Assembly: GCF_963082655.1 (NCBI RefSeq)
Contig: NC_081555.1
Coordinates: 89,850,272 to 89,914,271 of the forward strand
Origin: Stomoxys calcitrans
Taxonomy: Eukaryota; Arthropoda; Insecta; Diptera; Muscidae
Direction: 5' to 3'
Length of the DNA stretch: 64,000 bases
Positions 43,745 through 55,129 of this stretch are shown in pieces. The notes beneath the pieces are model-generated. The model was not told the origin of the DNA, searched no databases, and was given only the letters and a program-made list of their open reading frames with translations. How positions within the stretch are numbered: position 1 is the first letter of the stretch; the number at the start of each line of letters is the position of its first letter. The translations under genes were made by a program, and so were the position numbers.

Positions 43745-46240
43745 ACAATTCAGATTGTAGAAATGACATTTTGATCAAATTTCCTATAGTAAGGAAATTG
43801 TAACGAAATTTCCCAAAAATATTTAATTTTAACAAAATTTCCTTGAAAAAAATTTTTTAACAAAATTTCCCATAGAAATAAAATTTTGACGAAATTTCCC
43901 ATTGAAGTGAAATTTTAACAAAATTTCCCATTGTAAAGAAATTTTAACATAATTTTCTATTGAAAAGAAATTTTGACAAAATCTCCCATGGAATTTCCAA
44001 TAGAAATTAAATATTGACAAATTTTACCAAAGCTAAAAAGCAAAGAAATTTGGCAAACTTTAAGTAATTTTGACAAAATTTCCCATAGAAATGAAATTTT
44101 GACAAAATTTTCCGTAGCAAAAAAATTGTGACAAAATTTCCCATAAAAATGAAATTTTAACAAAATTTCCCATAGAAATGAAATTTTAACAAAATTTCCC
44201 ATAGAAATGAAATTTTTACAAAATTTCCCATTGTAAAGAAATTTTGAAAAATATCCCTAGAAATTAAATTTTGACAAAATTTCCTGTTGCAAAGAAATTT
44301 TGACAAAATTTCCCATAATAAAGAAATTTTACAAAATTTCCCATAATAAAGAAATTTTAACAAAATTTCCCATATTAAAGAAATTTTATCATAAGTTTCT
44401 ATTGCAAAGAAATTTTTTCAAAATCTCCCATGGAATTTCCAATAGAAATTAAATTTTGACACAATTTTGACAAATTTTACCATAGCTAAAAAGCAAACAA
44501 AATTCGGCAAATTTTAAGAAATGAAATTTTGATAAAATTTTCCATAACAAAGAAATTTTGGCAAAATTTCCCGTAGCAAAGAAATTGTGACAAAATTTCC
44601 CATAGAAATGAAATTTTAACAAAATTACCCATTGTAAAGAAATTTTGACAAAAAATATCCCTAGAAATTAAATTTTTACAATATTTCCCATAGAAAAGGA
44701 AATTTTTAAAAAATCCTATTGCAAAGGAATTTTGACAAAATTTCCCATGACAAAGAAATTTTGACAAAATTTCCCATGACAAAGAAATTTTTACAAAATT
44801 TTCCATAACAAAGAAATTTTGACAAAATTTCCCGTAGCAAAAAAATTGTGACAAAATTCCCCATAGAATTGAAATGTTAACAAAATTTCCCATGGAATTT
44901 CCAATAGAACTTAAATTTTGACACAATTTTGAAAAATTTTACCATACCTAAAAACCAAAGAAATTTTGCAAATTTTAAGAAATGAAAATTTGGTAAAATA
45001 TCCTATAACAAAGAAATTTCGGCAAAATTTCCCATAACAAAGAAATTTTGGCAAAATTTCCCGTAGCAAAGAAATTGTGACAAAATTTCCCATAGAAATG
45101 AAATTTTAACAAAATTTCCTATTGTAACGAAATTTTGAAAAAAATATCCCTAGAAATGCAATTTTGACAAAATTTACCATAGAAAGGACATTAAAAAAAT
45201 CCTATTGCAAAGGAATTTTGACAAAATTTCCCATAACAAAAAAATTTTTACAAAATTTTCCATAACAAAGATATTTTGACAAAATTTCCCATAGAATTGA
45301 AATTTTCCATAATAAAAAATTTTAACATAATTTTCTATTGCAAAGAAATTTGGACTAAATTTCCCATAGAATTTCCAAATGAAATTAAATTTTGACAAAT
45401 TTTATCATAGTTAAAATTTTTTACAAAATTTGCCATGGAAATAATATTTTGAGAAGTTTCCCTCAAGTAATGAAATTTTGACAAAATTTCCCAAAACATA
45501 GAATTTTCGACAAAATATCCCAAAACAGAGATTTTGAGAAAATTTCACAAATCAAAGAAATGCCGATAAAAGTTCCCAAAGCAAAGAAATTGATCAAATT
45601 TTCCCATAGCAAAAAAAATTTATACAAATTTTTCCATAGCGAGGAAATTTTTTACAAAGTTTCCTTTTTGAAATGAAATGCGAAAAAAAAAATTCCTATA
45701 GGAAAAAAATTTTGAAAAAACTTCTTTCGAAATGAGATTTTAACAAAATTTCAAAAATTTGACAAAATTTTCTAAAAATTTTGTAAACAAATTTGGACAA
45801 AATTTCCCATAACAGGGAAATTTTCATTAAATTTCCCTTGACAAAGAAATTTTAACAAAATTTCCTATGGTAAGGAACTTTTGGCAAAATTTCATATAGT
45901 ATAAAAATTTTGACAAAATTTCTTATAGAAAGGAAATTTTGATAAAATTTCCCATGTGAAAAAAAATTTCCCACAGGAAAGACATTTTGAAAAAAAAAAA
46001 AATTGAAAAGAAAATGAAAATTTTGGAAAAATGTTCTAAAAAAAAAGAAATTTTGACAAATATCCCATAACAGGGAAATTTTCATTAAATTTCCCTTGAC
46101 AAAGAAATTTTAACAAAATTTCCTATGGTAAGGAACCTTTGGCAAAATTTCATATAGTATAAAAATTTTGACAAAATTTCTTATAGAAAGGAAATTTTGA
46201 TAAAATTTCCCATGGCAATGAAAATTTGATCAAATTTATC
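43745..46240. repeat. family D satellite array, third large block
   Basis: Units read GAAATTTTGACAAAATTTCC plus spacers CATAGAAAT or CATAACAAA. A higher-order pattern shows as GGAATTTCCAATAGAAATTA recurring near 43989, 44431, 44890 and 45371 (about 440-480 bp). A 220-bp segment near 45790-46005 is repeated near 46060-46220 (TCCCTTGACAAAGAAATTTT). Open frames on the minus strand are repeat translations. Confidence 0.85.
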
Positions 46241-46700
46241 TATTGGCAAAAAGTTTTTTTTTGAGTGTATCGCATTTTTGTGATACCGTTCCATCAAAAT
46301 ATGTGAAATGTGTGTCATTTAAATATTTTGTTTTTCTTTTCAATTTTTATTTTTGTTTGTATAAATACTTAAACTTATTTGTTAACTTCGATAATACTCA
46401 AAAAAAAAAGAAAAAAACATACAAATAGTACATACATATATATATCTTGTTAAAAATTATATATACTAATTGCTTATTTGTTCTCTTATCTAATGAATTT
46501 GTTAGCGTATAAGTAGTGGATGTGGACAGACAATGACAAAGGAATTCATGACTAATTGTAGGTAGATGTAGTCTAAAATTTTGTTGGGTACTTTTCATAT
46601 TAGCAAAGCAAAATTTTTAAATATTGCAAACTTTCTAATTATAAAAAAAGTATTTTAAATTTTTATAAGAATTCTTATTTGTCTTGGACTTCTTCTCCGT
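46241..46700. other. AT-rich DNA, no feature seen
   Basis: Contains A-runs near 46400 and TATATA near 46438. Nothing coding or repeated could be supported. Confidence 0.45.
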
Positions 46701-46704
46701 GTTG

Positions 46705-46890
46705 TAGATGTTAGCATATCCGCCTATGACGCTTTAAGTCTGAATGTTATTGACAAGAACATCAGCAAGCATATTCAGCATTGGTTATCCCCTCGTAATA
46801 CTGGAGACAATTTTGCGATATTCAGCCGTGTGAAACTTCTCCACGAAGAGGTGTTGCCCTGTAGCCCGCCATTCGGTCTGGTCTATAGGA
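46705..46890 (+). mobile_element. diverged SINE fragment
   Basis: Retains GATGTTAGCATATCCGCC and TATGACGCT of the tRNA head, and GTGAAACTTCTCCACGAAGA and GGTGTTGCC of the body. The B box is lost. Confidence 0.55.
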
Positions 46891-47084
46891 AGGGCAAAAT
46901 GTGATGTTTTAATGAAGCTTTAATACATTATTTGACTACTCGGACTGAAGAGCTGAGTGTTTCTAATGCCATTGGTATATCTGTTGCTTGCCTAGCAATA
47001 GCAGTTACCAATATCACTGGATCCATTCAGATCTTCAATACGGATGTCAAATGATGGTTCCATCAGAATGCCACATTTTGCCCT
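46891..47084. mobile_element. small inverted-repeat element (about 194 bp)
   Basis: The ends are AGGGCAAAATGTG and its inverse CACATTTTGCCCT. The inverted similarity extends imperfectly for about 75 bp (ATTTGAC and GAAGAGCTGA inside match GAAGATCTGA inverted). There is no coding sequence. It is probably a MITE of unknown superfamily inserted beside the SINE fragment. Confidence 0.5.
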
Positions 47085-49002
47085 ACTTTTTTAAGTTTCT
47101 TGGTTCACCGTGGCCCAAAATACTCACATATTTCTATTGGTGGGATATTTACTGATGACAGCATGCTTCATGCGTAGTCCTTAAGGTTCCTATGTCTTGA
47201 AGGCGCTACAAAACCAAAGTAGAAACGTACCTTTAATCTATTATATAACGAGTAAAAGAGTGCTAAGTTCGGCCGGGCCGAATCTTAGAAACCCATGGAT
47301 TTCGCTAAAAATTTATACAAAATAAATTAAGTTGAAGGGGATAATTCTATTCTACATACCAAACTATTGTCAAACCAGCAAAAATTAAAGCTTCTAGGAA
47401 CCGAACAACGATAATCGAGAGACATGGGAGCTACATCAGGTTATAAACAGACTTAGACCGTATTTTGGCACAGTCATAACAAAACACTACGTGCAAAATT
47501 TCAGCCAAATCGGGCAAAAATTGCGACTTGTAAAGGCTCAAGAAGTCAAATCGGGAGCTCGGTTTATATGAGAGCTATATCAGATTATAGACCGATTTGG
47601 ACCATACTTAACACAGCTGGTGGAAGTCATAACAGAACACCACATACAAAATTTCAGCCAAATAGGACAAAAACTGTGGCTCAAGAAGTAAATTTGGGAG
47701 ATCAGTTTATATGGGACCTATATCAGGTTATTGACCGATTTGGATCGTACATGGCACAAATGTTGAAAGTTATAACAGAACACCATGTGCAAAATTTCAA
47801 CCAAATCAGATAGAAATTGCGGCTTCCAGGGGCTCAAGAAGTCAAATCGGGAGATCGGTTAATATGGGAGCTATATCAGGTTATAGACCGATTTGGACCC
47901 TACTTGGCCTAACTGTTGAAAGTCATAACAGAACACTAGGTGCAAAATTTTAGCCAAATCGGACAAGAATTGCAGCTTCCAGGGGCTCAAGAAGTAAAAC
48001 GGGAGATCGGTTTATATGGGAGCTATATCAGGTTATAGACCGATTTGGACCGTACTTACCACAGCTGTTGGAAGTCGTAACAGAACACAAAATTTCAGCC
48101 AAATAGGACAAAAACTGTGGCTCAAGAAATAAATTTGGGAGATCAGTTTATATGGGACCTATATCAGGTTATTGACCGATTTGGATCGTACATAGCACAA
48201 CTGTTGGAAGTTATAACAGAACACCACATACAAATTTTCAGACAAATCGGATAAAAATTGCGGCTTGTAAAAGCTTAAGAAGTCAAATCCAGAGATCGGT
48301 TTATATGGGAGCTATATCAGGTTATAGACCGATTGGGACCGAACTTTGCACAGCTGTTGGAAGTCGTAACAGAACACCGCATACAAAATTTCAGACAAAT
48401 AGGACAAAAACTGTGGCTTCCAGTGGCTCAAGAAGTCAAATCGGGAGATCGGTTTATATGGGAGCTATATCAGGTTATAGACCGATTTGGACCGTACTTA
48501 TCACAGCTGTTGGAAGTCATAACAGAACACCACAGGCAAAATTTCAGCCAAATCGGACATAAATTGCGGCTTCCGGGGGCTCAAGAATTCAAATCGGGAG
48601 ATCGGTTTATATGGGAACTATATCAGGTTATAGACCGATTTGGACCATACTTAACACAGCTGTTGGGAGTCATAACAGAACACCACAGGCCAAATCGGAA
48701 AAAAATTGCTGCTTCCAGTGGCTCAAGAAGTCTAATCGGAAGATCGGTTTTTTTTGGGAGCTATATCTAAATCTGAACCGATATGACCCATTTACAATTC
48801 ACAACGACCTACATCGATATTAAGTATCTGTACAAAATTTCAAGGGCTAGCTTTACGCTTTCGACCGCTAGAAAAAGGACGTGCGGACATAGCTAGATCG
48901 ACTCAGAACGTCGAGACGATCAAGGATATATATTGGGGTGTTTGAAGAATATTTCGAGGTGTTACAAACGGAATGACTAAATTAGTAATGACTAATATAG
49001 TA

Positions 49003-49599
49003 AAGGGTGATTTTTTTGAGGTTAGGATTTTCATGCATTAGTATTTGACAGATCACGTGGGATTTCAGACATGGTGTCAAAGAGAAAGATGCTCAGTATG
49101 CTTTGACATTTCATCATGAATAGACTTACTAACGAGCAACGCTTGCAAATCATTGAATTTTATTACCAAAATCAGTGTTCGGTTCGAAATGTGTTCATTC
49201 ACCGTTCAGCGATGAGGCTCATTTCTGGTTGAATGGCTACGTAAATAAGCAAAATTGCCGCATTTGGAGTGAAGAGGAACCAGAAGCCGTTCAAGAGCTG
49301 CCCATGCATCCCGAAAAATGCACTGTTTGGTGTGGTTTGTACGCTGGTGGAATCATTGGACCGTATTTTTTCAAAGATGCTGTTGGACGCAACGTTACGG
49401 TGAATGAACACATTTCGAACCGAACACTGATTTTGGTAATAAAATTCAATGATTTGCAAGCGTTGCTCGTTAGTAAGTCTATTCATGATGAAATGTCAAA
49501 GCATACTGAGCATCTTTCTCTTTGACACCATGTCTGAAATCCCACGTGATCTGTCAAATACTAATGCATGAAAATCCTAACCTCAAAAAAATCACCCTT
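49003..49599 (+). mobile_element. Tc1/mariner-superfamily hairpin element
   Basis: Two 203-bp arms (49003-49205 and 49397-49599) are exact inverted copies by my reading. The loop is 191 bp, and TA flanks the element at 49001-49002 and 49600-49601. The outer termini read AAGGGTGATTTTTTTGAGG. The arms include transposase start sequence, so the right end duplicates, inverted, the left end plus N-terminal coding DNA. The element is nested in the end of a family B element. Confidence 0.85.
49113..49525 (+). pseudogene. deleted Tc1-like transposase
   Basis: The left arm encodes a start, MNRLTNEQRLQIIEFYYQNQ, the N-terminal DNA-binding region. After an internal deletion near 49205 the sequence jumps, in another frame, to FSDEAHFWLNGYVNKQNC, holding the first catalytic Asp, then TVWCGLYAGGIIGPYFFKD. 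The second and third acidic residues are lost because the sequence then enters the inverted arm. No active enzyme can be made. Confidence 0.75.
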
Positions 49600-49625
49600 T
49601 ATATGGTGGTGGATATAAAAATGAA

Positions 49626-51820
49626 ATTTTTCCGCTTTGTTTGTTTGTTTGTTTGTTTGTCTTTTCCTTATAGACTCTAAAAACTGGTGAACTGATTTTC
49701 ACAGATGGTGGTGCTTGAGCCCCCGGTGTAAATAGGGTACTATTTTTTTGATCGGACCCTACCCCCTTACCCGCATTTTCAAAAACGCCAGATCTCGAAG
49801 ATGGGTGCAACGATTTAAGCGAAATTTTGTATCCCACTTTTTTGGGGGGCATACCATCAGGTGGTACCCCCAAAAAAATTAGAGTCAAAAAACCTGGGGG
49901 AACGCCCTCTCCCAAAACCCACCCGAGCGGTCTTATTTACCGAGTGGGACAATATGGGTATCAAATAAAAGGTATTCAAGAGTAGAGTAGGAACTTGGCA
50001 TAAAAATGTTACCCTAAGTGTCGGTCCCTCTTACCCGCATTTTCAAAAACGATAGATTTCGGAAATGAGTGCAACGATCTAAGCGAAATTTTGTATGCCA
50101 CCTTTTGGGTGGGGATACCATAAGGTCGTACCCCAAAAAAACTTGGAGTCAAGTAACCTGGGGGGACGCCCTATCCCAAAACCCACCTTAGCGGACTCGT
50201 TTACCAAGTGGGACAATATGGGTATCAGATGAAAGATATTCAAGAGTAGAGTACGAACTTGGCATAAAAAATTTTACCCTAAGTGTCGGGGTTCCCCCAC
50301 CCCCAAACTTATGCAGCTTTGAGCAATATGGGTATCACATGAAAGGTATTTAAAAGTAGAGTACAAATCTGACATAATTTATTCCTTGGGGTCTGAGGGG
50401 CCTCCCCACATCCCAGCAGGGCATTTTTACCGATGGAGACAATGTGGGACTGAAATTAAAGCTATTTGGGAGTTAAATACGAATATGGTATTGAACATTG
50501 AGTCCAAGTACCTAAGAGGCTGTCCCAAGAGTAACGCCCAAATTCAAAGTGGACCGATCGGGTCAATATGGGACTCAAATGAAAATTGGGTCCTAGTACC
50601 TAAAAAGTCGTCCCAAGCCCAAAACCGCCCCCAAAGCATTGCCAATAATCAAAGTGGACCGATCGGGACAATATGGGACTCAAATTAATACGAATATGAT
50701 GTAAAAAATTGGATCCAAATACCTAGGGCATCGCCCCAAGAGAACCGCCCAAAATACAAAGAGGACCGATCGGGATAAAATAGGACTTCAATTAAAGGTA
50801 TACGGGAGTAGATTATGAATATGATATTAAAAATTGGATACAAGTATCTAGGGAGCCGTCCCAAACCCAAAACCGTTCCAAAAGTACCTCCCAAATTCAA
50901 AGTGAACCGATCGGGACAATATGGGACTCAAATGAGAGGTATTCGGCAGTAGAATACGAATTCGTATACGAATGTCAAAACTTTAATCCAAGTACCTAGG
51001 GCGCCGTCCCAAACCCAAAACCGCTCCGAAAGTACAGCCCAAAATCAAATGTGGACCAATCGGGACGATATGGGACTCCAATGAAAGGTATACGAGCATA
51101 GAGTATGAATATAATATTAAAAATTGAATCCAAGTATCTAGGGAGCTGTCCCAAGCCCAAAACCGCCCCAACAGTACCGCCCAAAACCAAAGTGGACCGA
51201 TCGGGATAATATGGGACTCAAATGAATACGAAAACGAAGTCAAAAAATGAATCCAAGTATTTAGGGCGCCGCCCCAAGGCTAAAAGCGCATCAAAAGTAC
51301 CGCCCAGAACAAATGTGGGGCGCTCGGTACAATATGGGATTCCAATTAAAGGTTTTCGAGATTAGAGTACTAATTAGATTATCGAGTATTAAAAATTGGG
51401 TGCAATTACCAAGGGGCCGCCCCAAAACCAACCCGTCCCAAGTGGGTAAATTAGATGATCATGATAGTATGGGACTCAAATAAAAGATATTCGGCAGTAG
51501 TCCCAAAACGCCCTCCTATCCATACACATTTATCGGTCATGGCAATTCTGGGCATAAAAGAAAGGAATTTGGGAGTACGCACGAATTTGACATCCATTTT
51601 TGGGCGAAATGTCGTAGGCACCATCCCACCCCCAAAAACCACTCCCCGTCAAATGAGTTTATATATAGATCAATCACGACAAAATGGGGCTTATATAAAA
51701 GGTTTTTGAGTTTATAACACGATGCTTATATTAACTTTAAGGGCCAAGTGTCTGGGTAGCCACCTCACTGCCAAAATACACCCCAAACCGGACATATTTA
51801 CCCACTTGTTCTTGTTCCTT
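49626..51820 (-). repeat. family C tandem repeat block, minus orientation
   Basis: Begins with (GTTT)n near 49640 and GACTCTAAAAACTGGTGAAC. Phrases GGACCGATCGGGACAATATG, GGACTCAAATGAAA and GTACCTAGGGCGCCGTCCCA then recur roughly every 100-150 bp. Same family as 24.4-26.8 kb. Confidence 0.65.
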
Positions 51821-51876
51821 GCCCTTGTTCCTTAGTGCAATGTTCATGAACAAAATTTGCTATATGGGAGTCCAAA

Positions 51877-53425
51877 CAAGTAAAAGCGTGCTAAGTTCGG
51901 CCGGGCCGAATCTAATATACCCTCCACCATGGATCGCATTTGTCGAGTTCTTTTCCCGGCATCTCTTCTTAGGCAGCTATAGCGAAACACGTTATGCAAA
52001 ATTTTATTCCAATCGGGTAAGAATTGCGACCTCTAAAAGCTCAAGAAGTCAAGACCCAAGATCGGTTTATATAGCAGCTATATCAGGTTATGAACCAATT
52101 TGAACCTAACTTAGCACAGTTGTCGGAAGCCATAACAAAACACGTCGTACAAAATTTCATTCAAATCGAATAATAATTGCGCATTCTAGAGGCTCAATAA
52201 GTCAAGACCCCAGATCGGTTTATATGGCAGCTATATCAGGTTAGGGACCGATTTGAACCATACTTGGAACAGTTGTTGGATATCATAACAAAACACGTCG
52301 TGCAAAATTTCATTCCAATCGAATAAGAATTGCGCCCCTAGAAGCTCAAGAAGTCAAGACCCATGATGGGTTTATATGGCAGCTATATCAGGTTAGGGAC
52401 CGATTTGAACCATACTTGGAACAGTTTGTTGGATATCATAACAAAACACGTCGTACAAAATTTCATTCCAATCGAATAATAATTGCGCATTCTAGAGGCT
52501 CAATAAGTCAAGACCCCAGATCGGTTTATATGGCAGCTATATCAGGTTAGGGACCGATTTGAACCATACTTGGAACAATTGTTGGATATCATAACAAAAC
52601 ACGTCGTGCAAAATTTCATTCCAATCTGATAAGAATTACGCCCCCTAGAGGCTCAAGAAGTCAAGACCCAAGATCAGTTTATATGGCAGCTATATCAGGT
52701 TATGAACCGATTTGAACTATACTTAGCACAGTTATCGGAAGTTGTAACAAAATAAATCATGCAAAATTTCATTCCAATCGGATAAGAATTGCGCCCTCTA
52801 GTAGCTCAAGAAGTCAAGACCCAAGATCGGTTTATATGGCAGCTATATCAGGTTATGAACCGATTTGAACCATACTTAGAACAGTTGTTGGATATCATAA
52901 CAAAACACGATATGCTAAATTTCATTCCAATCGGATAAGAATTGCGCCCTCTAGAGGCTCAAGAAGTCAAGACCCATGATCGATTTATACGGCAGCTATA
53001 TCAGGTTAGGGGCCGATTTGAGCCATACTTGGATCAGCTGTTGGATATCATAACAAAACACGTCGTGAACAATTTCATTCCAATCGGATAAGAATTGCGC
53101 CCTCTAGTGGCTCAAGAAGTCAAGACCCAAGATCGGTTTATATGGCAGCTATATCAAAACATGGACCGATATGGCCCATTTACATTCCCATTCGACCTAC
53201 ACTAATAAGAAGTATTTGTGCAAAATTTCAAGCGGCTAGCTTTACTCCTTCGAAAGTTAGCGAGCTTTCGACAGACAGACGGACGGACGGACGGACATGG
53301 CTAGATCGACATAAAATGTCACGTCGATCAAGAATATGGGGTCTATGACGAATATTTCGAGTAGCTGCAAATAGAATGACGAAATTAGTATACTCCCATC
53401 TTATGGTGCAGGGTATGAAAAGGCT
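51877..53425 (-). mobile_element. family B element, about 150-bp units
   Basis: The hairpin GTTCGGCCGGGCCGAA is at about 51895, then CCCTCCACCATGGATCGC. About eight units have AGATCGGTTTATATGGCAGC, TATATCAGGTTA and AATTTCATTCCAATCG. The head has a (GACG)n run near 53275-53295 and GGACATGGCTAGATCGAC. The outer end is TCTTATGGTGCAGGGTATGA. Sub-units at 52140-52290 and 52440-52590 are nearly identical, indicating recent local amplification. Confidence 0.75.
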
Positions 53426-53439
53426 ATAAGGGAGTAGAG

Positions 53440-53690
53440 CAAAAATTTGGCCACGAACATTTCATTAAAGAACAGGGGCCAACTTCTCACATATCAATGA
53501 GCTCTGTGCGATTCATGCTTAAGCTCAATGATAAAGGACCTCCTTTTTACATGACTTCTATGCATGGCATAGTACCTCACAAATGTCGCCATCATGAGGA
53601 GGGGATAACCACCACTTAAAATTTTTGCAATGTTCTCACCAGGATTTGAACTCAGGCGTTTAGCGGACTTGCTTACCTCTGCGCCTCAAT
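53440..53690 (-). mobile_element. SINE, 5' and middle parts degraded
   Basis: TTCTCACATATCAATGAGCT, GGCATAGTACCTCACAAATG and the complement of the B box (GGATTTGAACTCAGG) are present. About 60 bp of the middle is missing. Confidence 0.7.
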
Positions 53691-54305
53691 AACACGAATT
53701 CAATATCCACTTTTGGGGCGAAATGTCCCCATTTTTAAACTCTACCAAAACAGGTCTTATATATCGACCATTGCAATATGGGGCTCAAAAAAGGATCGTT
53801 AAAGAAGGTACTGCGGAGCCTGCCCGGTTCGGCTAGTCTTCAATAAAATCCACAAGATTATCCAGCGAATTTTCTTTCCTTCCAAAAATGTTCCTCAAAT
53901 TTTTATTTTTGTATATATTTTGCCAAATTTCATTTTTTCCATAAATTTTCCCAAATTTTATTTTTTTTTGAAAAAAAACATTTTTTTTTTCTTGATATTT
54001 GTTTGGAACTGTTGTTGGTCATCACTATTTTGTTGTCCATCCATCACTGAGGTTGCCTTCAGAAATTCTTTGCTCAGCTCAAAACATTTGTCAATTGTCG
54101 ACATTTTGGTGACAAACAATGAGACAACGAAATCAAACAACGACAACATTGTGCAACAAGACCAACAGGCAAAAACAACGACTTTTGTTAATAAATTTGT
54201 TGGAATATCTTTAAGGCATATTGTGATTGTGCTTACAACAACGAAATCACCACTAAGAGTTTATGCAAAATAAGGTGACAGTGATTTGAATTTGGCAAGG
54301 GACCA
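53691..54305. other. family C scrap and AT-rich DNA
   Basis: C-type phrases up to about 53830, then poly-T and poly-A runs (53960-53990) and an unremarkable stretch with a GACAACG repeat. No gene called. Confidence 0.45.
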
Positions 54306-54309
54306 GTTT

Positions 54310-54890
54310 CTCAATGTCCGGTTATAAACAGGGGGGAAAAATTCTTTCATATCAATGAGGGCCGATTAAAGTTTTGGGTCAATAACTATAGTCCCCCCTT
54401 TATAGAACAGTTCGAACGGTGCGTCGCTGAGTTACACCAATGCAAAATGCAAAATTTGCCATTAAACATTCTGTTAAGGAACATAAACCAACTTCTCACA
54501 TATCAATGAGTGCAGTCCGATTCAAGTTTAAGTTCAATGATAAGGGGCCTCATTTTTATAGCCGAGTCCGAAAGGCGTGCTGCAGTGCGACACCTCTTTG
54601 GAGAGAAGTTTTGCATGGCATAGTAACTCACAAATGTTGCCAGCATTAAGAGGGGAAAACAACCGCTGAAAATTGTGTCTGAAGATCTCGCCAGGATTTG
54701 AACCCAGGCGTTCAAGCTAACCTCTGCGCTACGATAGCCTCCTGAGTTACACCTCTTTGTAGAAAATATCGGCTTACATGAAGGCCTCACATAAATTGCC
54801 ATGGTAAATTAGTGAGGATATAAATATAGCTGAAAATGGTTTCTGATGTTGTCGCCAGGATTCGAACCCATACGCCACACAGGCCTTCTC
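54310..54890 (-). mobile_element. older SINE interrupted by a younger SINE
   Basis: SINE body before 54438 continues after 54743 (ACCTCTTTGTAGAAAATATC, then the complement of GGATTCGAACCCATACG). The interruption is a full SINE with 11-bp target duplication TGAGTTACACC at 54428-54438 and 54743-54753. Confidence 0.8.
54439..54742 (-). mobile_element. tRNA-derived SINE, inner nested copy
   Basis: Complete from AATGCAAAATGCAAAATTTG to GCTACGATAGCCTCC. The B box complement reads GGATTTGAACCCAGG. The head lacks part of the region between A and B boxes (TCATAGGCGGACATG deleted). Flanks are the TGAGTTACACC duplication. Confidence 0.85.
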
Positions 54891-55125
54891 CTGTGGTAAA
54901 TTATGTTATCATACTTTGCGGTAACCCGAATTTTAAACCAAGATTTGCTATAGAAAAAATAAAGTCTAGCCTGATATAGGCTTTCCATCCATTCAAACTA
55001 GAGTTGCAGAAAATGGTCCTGAGTTTCTTCTGCCAAAGGTGATGGTGGGGGATTACGAGTACCTTGAGATTATCTCTTTGCAAAATTTTTAATTTTTTGT
55101 TTCGGTTTTGTTTCATTGTCAACAA
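54891..55125. other. spacer, no feature seen
   Basis: AT-rich sequence between the nested SINEs and a family A element. Confidence 0.4.
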
Positions 55126-55129
55126 CGTT

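Larger units (their letters stand above)
47250..49625 (-). mobile_element. family B element, about 150-bp units, interrupted
   Basis: On the plus strand the hairpin GTTCGGCCGGGCCGAA is at about 47267. About nine units follow with GGGAGATCGGTTTATATGG, GAGCTATATCAGGTTATAGA and CCAAATCGGACAAAAATTG. Then comes the head GGACATAGCTAGATCGACTC, and the outer end resumes as TATGGTGGTGGATATAAAAA after 49601. The Tc1-like element at 49003-49599 interrupts the end. No coding capacity. Confidence 0.75.

Noticed and set aside
19970..46085. Possible CRISPR-like arrays of ~31-bp repeats
   Set aside because: The units are degenerate, the spacers are themselves repeated, and the genome is that of an animal.
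49199..49486. Minus-strand frame that looks like a second transposase N-terminus
   Set aside because: It is the inverted arm of the hairpin element, an exact mirror of the plus-strand start at 49113.
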